A DNA stretch of 64,000 nucleotides. It comes from Leucocoprinus leucothites. Its lineage: Eukaryota; Basidiomycota; Agaricomycetes; Agaricales; Agaricaceae. Position 1 is the first letter of the stretch. The number at the start of each line of letters is the position of its first letter. This document shows positions 51,033 to 64,000 of this stretch, piece by piece. The notes beneath the pieces are model-generated. The model was given only the letters and a program-made list of their open reading frames with translations, searched no databases and was not told the origin of the DNA. Location of the stretch: positions 393,501 through 457,500 of the forward strand of contig JAACJO010000030.1 of assembly GCA_013368445.1 (NCBI GenBank). The letters are read 5' to 3'. The position numbers and the translations under genes were made by a program.

Positions 51033-51040
51033 CCACGTCA
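51033..51040 (-). promoter_or_regulatory. UPRE-like core TGACGTGG
   Basis: On the minus strand the eight bases read TGACGTGG, the core of the unfolded-protein-response element bound by XBP1/HAC1-type bZIP factors. It lies just downstream of the TATA box of a gene that itself encodes such a factor, so autoregulation is possible. An eight-base match can arise by chance. Confidence 0.4.
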
Positions 51041-51146
51041 GACTAGGCCTGGCTCTTTACGACTTCCACGTATTCGTCCTGCGCCCCGCAGTATCCTCAG
51101 CCATACAAGACACGTCTCCTCTCCACAGAACTACCATCCGTCTGTA

Positions 51147-52327
51147 ATGGCTCCTACCGTCAATCCCTCGACTCTCTCCTCCGCCCCCTCCCCTTCCCCC
51201 TCTTGTTCTTCTGAATCTGGTCCTCCCCGTAAACGTCCTCGCTCCGAAATCTCTTCTGATGAGCGCAAAGAAGCCCGCGCTCACCGTAATCGCATTGCGG
51301 CCCAGAACTCTCGTGATCGCCGAAAGGCTCAGTTTTCCTATCTAGAGCGCCGGGTTAATGAGCTCGAAGAAGAGAACCGCCAGCTTCGTATCTCTATTGG
51401 TCTTCTCTCTCAGGGCCAACAGCCACCTGTTCTTCCCCCTCCTACTGTTGTGACTCCGGTGAATGTACCCGTCGTGGAGGATCTTGCCCGCGACAGGGAA
51501 AACGCCGAGCTCAAGGAGCGTATTCGCACTCTTGAGCGTGGTTGGGACGCTGTAGTCAAGGCACTCGCAGCGCAAGGTCTCCCTACCGGTCTTACTCCCA
51601 CGGTATCTACACCCGCCGTACCTCCCACAGCCGCCTTTCCATCTCCCGCACCCTCTCACTCCTCTCTCGAATTCGAATCCACCACTGCCTCCCCCTCCAC
51701 ACCCTCCACAGTAACTCACCAACAACAACCCACATTCGTCCCAACATCATCTACATCGGCCTCCCCATCCACTTCCTCCCGCACAATGTCCCTCCCAGCC
51801 GTCACCACGAGCAACGAACAACAACACGAGCAAGATTCCACTCGCCACCTAGCACGGGTGGCGTCCACCTTTCCGGTGGCCCTGCAGCGGGTGGTCTTGC
51901 CTCTACGTCGTTCACGCTCAATGACTCCTTGGGAAATGGGTCTTCGCAGGTCGTCGATGAGGACGAGCAAGCGATGGAGGAATTGTTCCGTGAGATCCTC
52001 GTCCCGGTCCCTTCTGGCTCCGAGACGATGGTGAGTACGGAGGAGGTATCGAAAGAGGACGCTTCTGGCGCGACTGAGGAAAGGGCCAAGGAGGTTGTCG
52101 AAGGCAAAGAAAACTCGACTGAGATGAAGATGGACATTTCTGCTGACGATTCAGTGGATTGGGCGAATGAGATTGAGATGCAGAGATTGTTGGAATCATT
52201 GCAGCAGCATTCATCGGCTGCTGCCCTTGCGGCTGGGTCTCAAGATTTCTCGGGTCTTGGGCTGTTTTCATGGAATGAGGTCGAAGGAGTTGAGGGTATG
52301 ATCTCGAACGGTGTTGACGTGTTCTAG
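51147..52327 (+). CDS. HAC1: HAC1/XBP1-type bZIP transcription factor of the unfolded protein response
   Basis: Residues 28-56 carry a basic region KRPRSEISSDERKEARAH then NRIAAQNSRDRRKAQFSYLE, followed by a leucine zipper (LERRVNELEEENRQLRISIG, L at heptad spacing). NRIAAQNSRDRRKA is the form seen in HAC1/Cib1/Hxl1 proteins rather than in AP-1 or CREB types. There is no spliceosomal intron. Read straight through, the frame ends at 52034 (295 residues) with a basic, featureless tail. A second frame, continuing from about 51885 to 52327, encodes an acidic C-terminus (DEDEQAMEELFREILVPVPS, VDWANEIEMQRLLESLQQ) that looks like an activation domain. Joining the two needs removal of 2 mod 3 bases; deleting the 32-nt segment 51853-51884 gives 382 residues. 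This matches the Ire1-dependent switch of HAC1 mRNA. A lost base in the assembly is the alternative. Confidence 0.8.
51843..51896 (+). promoter_or_regulatory. candidate Ire1 cleavage hairpins and 32-nt non-canonical intron
   Basis: A perfect hairpin: CGCCACC (51843-51849), a 7-nt loop TAGCACG, and GGTGGCG (51857-51863). Cleavage after the third loop base (G51852) would match the HAC1/XBP1 rule of a 7-nt loop cut G|C. The 3' site holds CTG|CAGC at 51882-51888, the same loop sequence as the XBP1 3' site, but its flanking stem is weak (two G-C pairs, an internal loop, then two more). Cuts after 51852 and 51884 release 32 nt and restore the frame. The 5' loop departs from the CNGCNGN consensus at positions 1 and 6. 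Confidence 0.55.
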
Positions 52328-53718
52328 ACGAGCACTCTGCCCCTTTCCTCTTGACTTTTACTGTCGTTCATCGCCCCTCGACCTCCCCGGCTAGGTCGAC
52401 CCGAACCTGCCACCGCAACCCTCCACCCCATCAAAAATCAACCTCGCATCGGACACTCATTGCATTTTATCTATTCCGTCTCATCTCAGCTCTCGTGTAC
52501 AACTATGTTTTCTCTCTGTTCTTCGGTTATCTTTTCGGTCTATCTCATCTCATCTATCTATGTCGGTCGCGTTTTTCAGCTATTTTACAGTCATCCTCTT
52601 TCTATTATCTCGTTTCTTTCTCATCTATTTTTTTTGGCAGGATAGGTTGTCGGGTTTTGATCCCTAGTTTAGCTTTCTCACTCTTCACCACCCCACTATG
52701 ACCTCGTCCTTCCTTACCGCCACCCTCCCACCTTTGATATCGTCACCCGACTACGACCACTGAAGAGACTCGACCCGCGCCACCACGACCTTTGTACTAT
52801 GAGAGAGAGAAGAAGAGAAGGAAACTTGAACCTCGAACCGCACCTTGCTCCCCTTTTAGGGTTTTGAGCAGCGGGCCTCGGGTGTTTTTCTTGTTTCTTT
52901 TTTACTTTTCAAACTTGCGTGCGTGCGTTTGTGTTCGTGTGTGAGGACAGGTCTTGTCTTGTTGTTTGTTTTGTTGGGTTGGGACTATCTATTGTTGGTG
53001 TGTTTGGTTTGACGCGGTTATTGGTGATATTACATGTCTAGATTGTAGAAAGCCTGAATATTTAGTGGATTGGAAATCTGATGTTACTTTGTCCTGCTCC
53101 AAATCTCCGTGTGCGTGTGATCTTGGTTGGAATGACTTCGCGCAGAGTGGGTCTGACTTGAAGAGCCTGCTGGATGATTTCGCATTCATGCCTCATGCTC
53201 ATGCAGCCGGTCTCTCACATTCAAGTTTCCACAGTGGGAGTTTATCTTGCATGCGAGAAGTTTGCATGAGGTACGATCACCGTCGTGTGAAAATGCTTAG
53301 CACTAAATTGCCGCGAAAACAGTGGGTGAGAAATATGGCTCGAAATGTTACTCAAGGTATTACAAAAATTTGGCAGACTGCCATGTATTGACATTCTCTT
53401 GCATGGTTCTGGGAATGCAATGGGTACCAGTGGTGTGACCAGTTTGAGTGTGAGGGTGGGTTTGATTCTCGGCAAGTTGATAATTAGAAGTAATGGAAGT
53501 CCGAAGAAAGGATGGTAGGTAATTTGAAAGGGATCTTTCTAATGAATCATACAGTGGTGGGGTGTGATATATGTGATTGGAGTAGTGTGGATAAGGTTGA
53601 GCTAGGAGTTCAGGTCCAGTGGTTGTTGACTGTTGTTTTTGTGGGAAGGGTCTTGGTGGGATAAATTGCCTAGTCTATGTGATGGGATTTTGAGTTTACT
53701 ACATGGTGTAGAGGTATA
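52328..53718. other. 3' flank of the HAC1-like gene and intergenic DNA
   Basis: Pyrimidine-rich 3' untranslated region to about 52.7 kb. A 145-codon frame at 52954-53391 (+) is rich in Cys/Trp/Val, without domain or exon partners, and is not called. Confidence 0.4.
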
Positions 53719-53938
53719 GTGGCTCAAAAAACTGTCCCAATGTTTTCGCATTTTGGGCATATTTGCTAATGCCGGGGCAGATATATGGCCTAGCATCCTG
53801 AAAATATTCACACAGGTACCTTGACATATTGGGAGCATATATTCCCATGATCACATGACCTTGTACATCAATGAATTATTAATGGAATTATCAAAAATAT
53901 CTACTCATTGGGACAGTTTTTTGACCCCCTGTTATCTA
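53719..53938 (+). repeat. left inverted arm of the Tc1/mariner element
   Basis: Starts near GGCTCAAAAAACTGTCCCAA and ends with ATTGGGACAGTTTTTTGA. It is the reverse complement of 57424-57621 with high similarity, and has its own short inverted ends (CAAAAAACTGTCCCAAT versus ATTGGGACAGTTTTTTG), so each arm resembles a small MITE. Confidence 0.75.
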
Positions 53939-53943
53939 CCTAC

Positions 53944-54975
53944 TCAATACTTTGTATGACCTCCTCTTGCCCTGATAACTGCCTCAATCCTTCTGCACAT
54001 GTTTTCTATCAGCCTTTGGCACCTTTCTGCTGGAATCTTATTCCACTCCTCTACTAGCCTTTCCCACAATTCAAATACTCCCTTGGGTGGTCTTTCATAT
54101 GTCTTCAGCTGGTTCTTCAGGTAGGTCCAGAGGTGTTCAATGGGATTTAGGTCAGGGGATTGTGCAGGCTATGATAGAACTTGAATGTTGCTGTCTACAA
54201 GCCATTGTTGTCCCAGTTTTGAGGTGTGTTTTGGGTCATTATCCTGCTGGAATATCCTCTCCCCTCCTCTATCTCCAACTTTTCAAAGCTTTCCACCACC
54301 CCATTGTCCAAAATCTCGCAGTATTGCACTGCATCCATATTCCCTTGAACCTCTATCAGCTTTCCTGCCCTATTCCACCCCATACACCCCCACACCATCA
54401 TGTTACCACCTCCTCCATGTTTGTCAGTAGGGAGAGTCATCCTATCTGACAGTGGTTCCCCTCTCTCCTTCCAGGTATACACCTTTCCATCTGACCCAAT
54501 CCTGTTGATCTTTGTTTCATCTGTCTACAACACCCTCTTTCAGTCCTCCACTATCTGATTCCTATGTTCATGTGCAAAGTCAAGGCATTCTTCATGATGT
54601 CACTTTTTGAGTAGAGGTTGTTTGATCTTGTTTACAAAGCAAAATCCATTATCCTGAAGGGTATTTCTGACAGTTTGGGGTGTGACAGGGTCAGACAGAG
54701 TAGAGTTAATGAAAGTTGTAGCCTGGACAGCATTGTCTAGCTTTCCAGAGGTTATTTGGTGAATTATTACTTTTTTATCATGAGGAGAAAGCTTGGAAGG
54801 ATGTCCTCCCTTGTTGTTTTCCTTGTTCCCATCAACTTCTTTCTTGATCCTCCCAACAGTAGACTTGCCTAGACCAGTTTTATATTCAATCTGGTGCAAG
54901 GAATAGCCATCTTTGAGAAGAGAAGTGACTTGGGAGTATTGGGTAGAGGAGATAGCTTGTTATAGTAACACCAGC
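53944..54975 (-). pseudogene. Tc1-type DD34E transposase, inactivated
   Basis: The N-terminal helix-turn-helix part reads SLHQIEYKTGLGKSTVGRIK (about 54900), with QTVRNTLQDNGF. The catalytic domain shows TDETKINRIGSDGKVYTWKE, MMVWGCMGW, FQQDNDPKHTSKLGQQWL, and SPDLNPIEHLWTYLKNQLKT, ending GGHTKY at 53944. DDE residues are Asp in TDET, Asp in QQDND and Glu in NPIEHLW. It is dead: stops occur after PLLKK (54600), at two places in the segment before TDETK, and before PAQSPDLNP; a frame break lies near 54255. The stops replace Arg or Trp codons and fit C-to-T or G-to-A changes. Confidence 0.8.
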
Positions 54976-55100
54976 CCAGTCATAAGCTGGTGTGATAAGT
55001 ATCAAGTTGATCTTATCAAAGGGGACTCCTTCTTGGTAAGCGACAAAGTCATTTACTAAGTCAGAGTTATAATATGGTGATTATAAGAGTAAAGACTTTA

Positions 55101-56759
55101 GGCCCTGTTCAGCAACACCACCTAGTGACCTAGGCATTTGCCTGGCTCAATTTATCCAGTCACCAAGTGTCCATCTGTAGGTGTGATAGCTGTGGTCACA
55201 GCATATCACATAGATCAGATAACATAGACATTTCTTCCTTGCACAAAAGAATAACATTTAATATGGCTTGTCTAAATTCAGAACTCCAGTGAGCAGCTTG
55301 AAAGAGCTCTATAGGCATTCATAAATGCAATGCTCTGGTACTCTGCACTGCTCTTGTTATTACCTCAGCTCTATCCTCTTCAAAATACCATCGACCTTGA
55401 CCCAAACATACCTCTATCCTCACAGGCCAGAAATGGCTGAATGAATTACTTACAGGGCATCAAGAGAGGTTCTAGGAGCAGCTGACTTGCAACATAGAGG
55501 GGTGTCAGGCCTGCTACTCATTGCAGCCACCATTTGGTGAAGGGCACCAATAAGTTCAGAATGTGAGGTCTCATTTTGGAGACAATGCAATCTCTCCTTT
55601 GAAGTGACAGGGCGAGGTGGAGTGTCTGGAGAGGAAGCATGGGTATGCTTTTTTGATACAGGAGTCTGTTATACATTCAGTAGCATATATAAAAACATTC
55701 ATAGCACATACCTTGTATGAGATATCATTGGAATTCACCTTGTCATTAGAACCAAGTAAAGGAACCACAATAGAGTCGGTTGATAAGTCACTCAACACAG
55801 CCGAGGGCTCACTCTGATTAGGCAGTTCACTGGTGAGAGTTACAGGTGAACTGGGGACAACCACAGGTGATGAAACAGGTGTCTCGCTGGGGTGAAATGC
55901 ACCAGCACTAGTGGCAACAACACCTTTGATAAGATAGTGCATCTCATCATAACAAGGGAAGGAGTGTCGGTGCCAGTAGCTTGCATGAGAGAATGTCTAT
56001 CGGAAATATCAGTGGACACATAAAAACATACAAAAGACAGGAAAAAAATGCGTGAAAAAACGCGAAAAAATGCTTACAACTGCTGGAAAATGCAAATAAA
56101 AGAGGATTGGTACTGACCTTGATCAAAGGCTCCCAAACTTCATCTGTAGCCATGCAAATCTTGAGAGCATCATCCCACCCCATGCCTGATGCATCACAGA
56201 CATGGACAACTTCAAGAAAATTCTTCTTGAACTGGTTGAAGGTCAGGTGGAACTGAGATAAACTTGGAATGACAGATGTAGATGTACATTAGCCCAATGA
56301 TCAGCACACTTCGAGGCATCTTTCACGGGACCCTTAGGTGTCACTTCCTTTGCCAGGGCCTCTGCAACTGTAGTCCAGACTGTGCACTTCCACCCAGCAC
56401 CAGACTGGTTGCCCCGATCCTTCTTCTCAGTGAGAACTCGACACATTACCATGTTTTCTTCATCACTCCAATGGGCACAAGGTTCAGATGCTTTGTTCTG
56501 CTTGCTACAAGCCATGAGGGAAAATGAAAGGCAGAGGGAAACACAATTAAAAGACAGTAAGATAGCAGTCAACAAATGAGAGGTGATCAATCAAGCCATA
56601 GTGATGTTACTCACAAGTTACACTGATACCCAGCCGAATGCTCAGCTTGTACCTAACCTGGTGTGTAAGCTGACTCTGGCTTTGAAGCTGCTGATGGCTT
56701 CAAATTTGGCTGGCAGTCTGTAGGCAAACACCACTTAGGCAGGTTTGCTGAACAGGGCC
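55101..56759 (-). mobile_element. nonautonomous PIF/Harbinger-type element, 1659 bp, nested
   Basis: The ends are exact 15-bp inverted repeats GGCCCTGTTCAGCAA and the flanks carry a 3-bp direct duplication TTA (55098-55100 and 56760-56762), the hallmark of PIF/Harbinger insertion. It encodes a Myb/SANT-like protein but no DDE nuclease. It sits inside the Tc1/mariner element, so it inserted later. Confidence 0.78.
55450..56515 (-). CDS. Myb/SANT-like DNA-binding protein of the Harbinger-type element
   Basis: The start at 56515 gives MACSKQNKASEPCAHWSDEE, the first helix of a Myb/SANT-like (trihelix) domain, then LTEKKDRGNQSGAGWKCTVW and KCADHWAN. A 35-nt intron joins to FHLTFNQFKKNFLEVVHVCD, then SGMGWDDALKICMATDEVWE. 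A longer intron leads to FSHASYWHRHSFPCYDEMHY and LIKGVVATSAGAFHPSETP, a Ser/Pro/Val linker, and a final exon ending LDAL at 55450. In Harbinger elements such a protein helps the transposase bind DNA and enter the nucleus. The reading appears intact. The first intron is short and the end may extend past 55450. Confidence 0.7.
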
Positions 56760-57423
56760 TTAGTAATTGAGATCTTAGAGCTTAAGTTCAATTCGACTTT
56801 ATGTAGATAAAGGCTCATATTGAGTCTTCACCTAACCAAGTAGAAATGATATTTCTCCTTGGTAGATGTCAACAACTTACATACAATACAAGTCTGTATC
56901 TATTATTAACTAGGGTCAAGGGCTTCTAATCAAAGAGAAGCATACAGTTTCCTTAATGCTAATTAAACTATATAAGATGCAATCTGTCAAAGAAGCTTTA
57001 GAAGTTCTTCTAAAGAAGTTCTTCTTTAATCATCTGACTAGATCACAAGATGGTCCAAATATAGCTGTGCCATATTTAACAATCACTTGTCATCAAAGGG
57101 TAAACAAAACCAAACAAGATATAATGAGTCACAATAAGACAAAGTAAATGAGTCAAAATAAAATAGGAAAATACAAGAACAAATAAGATGAAAACATAAT
57201 TGCAATATTACTTAAGTAAAGCTAATATCGACTTTATATTGTAAAGAAACAAATGCTAGATATAATCAATATATATAACATAGCTTTCATGATGTAGTGG
57301 CAGGAAGAAAGACAGTTGTAACTATCTCAACATGTTAACCAAGGTGACATGATCTTGTTTATTACTTCCATGCCTTCCCTGATGCTCCCCTGGCATGTTA
57401 CAAGGTAGATACTGGGAGACTGA

Positions 57424-57621
57424 TGGAGTCAAAAAACTGTTCCAATGAGTAGATATTTTCAATAATTCATTAATAATTCATTGATGTACAAGGTCATGTG
57501 ATCATGGGAATATATGCTCCCAATATGTCAAGGTACCTGTGTAAATACTATGTCATATATCTACTCTGGTATTAGCAAATATGTCTAAAATGCAAAAATA
57601 TTGGGACAGCTTTTTGAGTGT
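57424..57621 (-). repeat. right inverted arm of the Tc1/mariner element
   Basis: Reverse complement of the left arm. Where the two differ in the first 60 bases, nearly all differences are G/A or C/T with the A or T in this arm (compare TTTTCGCATTTTGGGCAT in the left arm with TTTTTGCATTTTAGACAT here). Confidence 0.75.
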
Positions 57622-58412
57622 TAAGTACACAAACGCTACAGGTGGGGAGCCGACGTCTAGGACCAGATGGACAGAGGTGGGACAGAGGTAAGGCAGGAGC
57701 CAGTTGTCAGACGCAGGAGCAGGTCGTGGCCTCAACTTATGTGTTGTGCCAACTACTGACACTTAACCTGGATTTCAGACAAGATAAGAGAGCAGAGGAT
57801 GAACAGAGAGCAGAGGATGAACAGAGAGCAGAGGAAAGTAGCATATCGCTAAGTTGATTATCAGACTGAGGAATCCAAGTACAAAGTCATGCTACTTATA
57901 TACAATGCAGAATATAGGATTGGATAAGGAAAACAAGCAAAGTAGTAAACAGAGAAATAATCAAAGTGGAGTCCGCAAATTTTACAAGGCTAGAAGATAT
58001 AAAATTTACTATTAAATGGTTGTCAGAAAATTTCGATAAGGTGGTATGAATTAATAAGATGGAAGATGTCAGAATAAGTCCAAAGGTGAAAGACCAATAA
58101 AAACCGATGTAACCGAAATGTGAAAGCAGATAGGAGTTCATGAAAATATTATCAAGTCTGAACCGTGAGCCAGTATTGAGGATTGGCTTGTGACATTGAG
58201 CCACTATATCAATTCAAAGCAAGGTAAGAAAAGATAACTGAGGGAAACAGTATGGGGAAAACAATATAAAGATTAAACTTGCATTTAACCATCATTTACA
58301 AAGCCTTTAAATATGAACTATGATGATGCAAATGAATGTCAAAGCAGCAACAGGGAGCATAGCGGTGAAGGTAGACAATGTAGTCGATGACTTACTTTGC
58401 TAGGCAGTAAAC
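57622..58412. other. spacer between the two transposons, with a short tandem repeat
   Basis: No gene recognised. Contains the tandem repeat listed separately. A frame at 57896-58204 (-) is hydrophobic and Ile/Leu-rich but has no family features. Confidence 0.4.
57788..57834 (+). repeat. 18-bp tandem repeat, about 2.6 copies
   Basis: The unit AGAGCAGAGGATGAACAG occurs twice in full, followed by 11 bases of a third copy. Purine-rich minisatellite. Confidence 0.8.
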
Positions 58413-58710
58413 TGTTATGGGAGTTGTAAGAGTTGTAGAGTTGTGACTGAGAGAGTAAATTGACTGTCTAATAATGAGAAATATACAAGTTATTTATACT
58501 AAAATGTCCATATGATATCTACCATAAAAAGGACATTACACTATTGTTTCAAGGTGGTAAAGGGTACAAGTAAAATATATAGTAAAACATGTATTATCCG
58601 CATGAAGTATTGGTGTGTGAACATAGTGGTATCTAATAATAGAATGCATATGTCATAATTGAGAGTGAACACTTAATATAGCAGTGTATAGACGTGCATG
58701 TGATTCAACA
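58413..58710 (-). repeat. predicted 3' LTR of the copia element, about 298 bp
   Basis: On the minus strand a purine tract (AAGTGAGGAGGAG) at about 58711-58723 is followed directly by TGTTGAATCAC, the expected LTR start. An end reading CATAACA at 58413-58419 gives TG...CA termini. The left boundary is a prediction, since the other LTR is not in the window. Confidence 0.45.
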
Positions 58711-58788
58711 CTCCTCCTCACTTGAAATGGTGGGAGATGCATAATTGAGCAAATATAAAAGTGCTTCATCTAAGCAGCTAAAAAAGCA

Positions 58789-64000
<5,212 letters not shown>

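Larger units (their letters stand above)
50781..51146. promoter_or_regulatory. divergent promoter region and bZIP leader
   Basis: Separates two back-to-back genes. It includes a TATA box (51024-51030), an upstream short frame MCVVARCI (ATG 51006, stop 51030), and a UPRE-like core, listed separately. Confidence 0.5.
53719..57621 (-). mobile_element. Tc1/mariner-type DNA transposon, decayed, carrying a nested Harbinger-type element
   Basis: Bounded by inverted arms of about 200 bp (53719-53938 and 57424-57621), with a broken Tc1-type transposase next to the left arm and a nested element at 55101-56759. TA dinucleotides flank both outer ends (53717-53718 and about 57622-57623), as expected for Tc1/mariner insertion. 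Without the nested element it would be about 2.2 kb. The stretch 56763-57423 is AT-rich and has no recognised gene. Confidence 0.7.

Noticed and set aside
51857..51887. 30-nt GTGGCG...GCAG stretch as an ordinary intron of the bZIP gene
   Set aside because: Shorter than the other introns here and a multiple of three, so it does not correct the frame.
52954..53391. 145-codon frame downstream of the HAC1-like gene
   Set aside because: Cys/Trp-rich without domain, signal or exon partners; composition suggests chance.

Overview
The window looks like nuclear DNA of a mushroom-forming basidiomycete (Agaricomycetes). Most genes are cut by many short GT-AG introns of about 50-65 nt. Several families are typical of that group: F-box/LRR-type proteins, a NACHT NTPase, tandem aldo-keto reductases with about a dozen small introns each, and a TKL-like pseudokinase. 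The housekeeping genes are clearly fungal. All calls come from reading translations and splice sites by eye; no database was searched.

Layout. 0.5-3.8 kb: NIPA-type Mg2+ transporter (-). 5.0-8.1 kb: large disordered nuclear protein with a conserved C-terminal, winged-helix-like end (+). 9.0-10.0 kb: protein-kinase-like gene with a degenerate catalytic loop (-). 13.1-15.3 kb: cytosolic lysyl-tRNA synthetase (-). 15.7-16.6 kb: F-box-like protein (+). 16.9-20.8 kb: Mio/SEA4 subunit of the GATOR2/SEACAT complex (-). 24.4-26.2 kb: type 2 glycosyltransferase (-). 28.3-30.2 kb: NACHT NTPase (-). 30.6-32.1 kb: TBL/PC-esterase-like Golgi protein (-). 32.9-34.9 kb: broken F-box gene (-). 35.3-36.2 kb: single-pass membrane protein with a PPxY motif (+). 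36.6-43.4 kb: three tandem aldo-keto reductases (+). 43.8-44.4 kb: small membrane protein (-). 45.4-46.3 kb: RNase P/MRP subunit of the Rpr2/Rpp21 family (-). 47.0-50.8 kb: large membrane protein with a long disordered tail (-). 51.1-52.3 kb: HAC1/XBP1-type bZIP factor of the unfolded protein response (+).

From 53.7 kb to the right edge the window is transposon-rich. A decayed Tc1/mariner element with inverted arms of about 200 bp carries a nested 1.66-kb PIF/Harbinger-type element (3-bp TTA target duplication) that encodes only a Myb/SANT-like protein. A Ty1/copia retrotransposon on the minus strand, with its 3' LTR at about 58.4-58.7 kb, runs off the window. It is interrupted by an odd poly-A/poly-G/poly-A block.

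The most interesting signal is in the bZIP gene. Its frame changes with no spliceosomal intron. A 32-nt segment at 51853-51884 lies between a perfect 7-bp/7-nt hairpin and a CTG|CAGC loop sequence, which is the architecture of the Ire1-cleaved non-canonical intron of HAC1/XBP1. A TGACGTGG (UPRE-like) core lies in the leader. The main caution is that at least four other conserved genes here (KRS, Mio, TBL-like, pseudokinase, perhaps the winged-helix gene) need exactly one extra base to stay in frame. Small deletions in the assembly are therefore a competing explanation.
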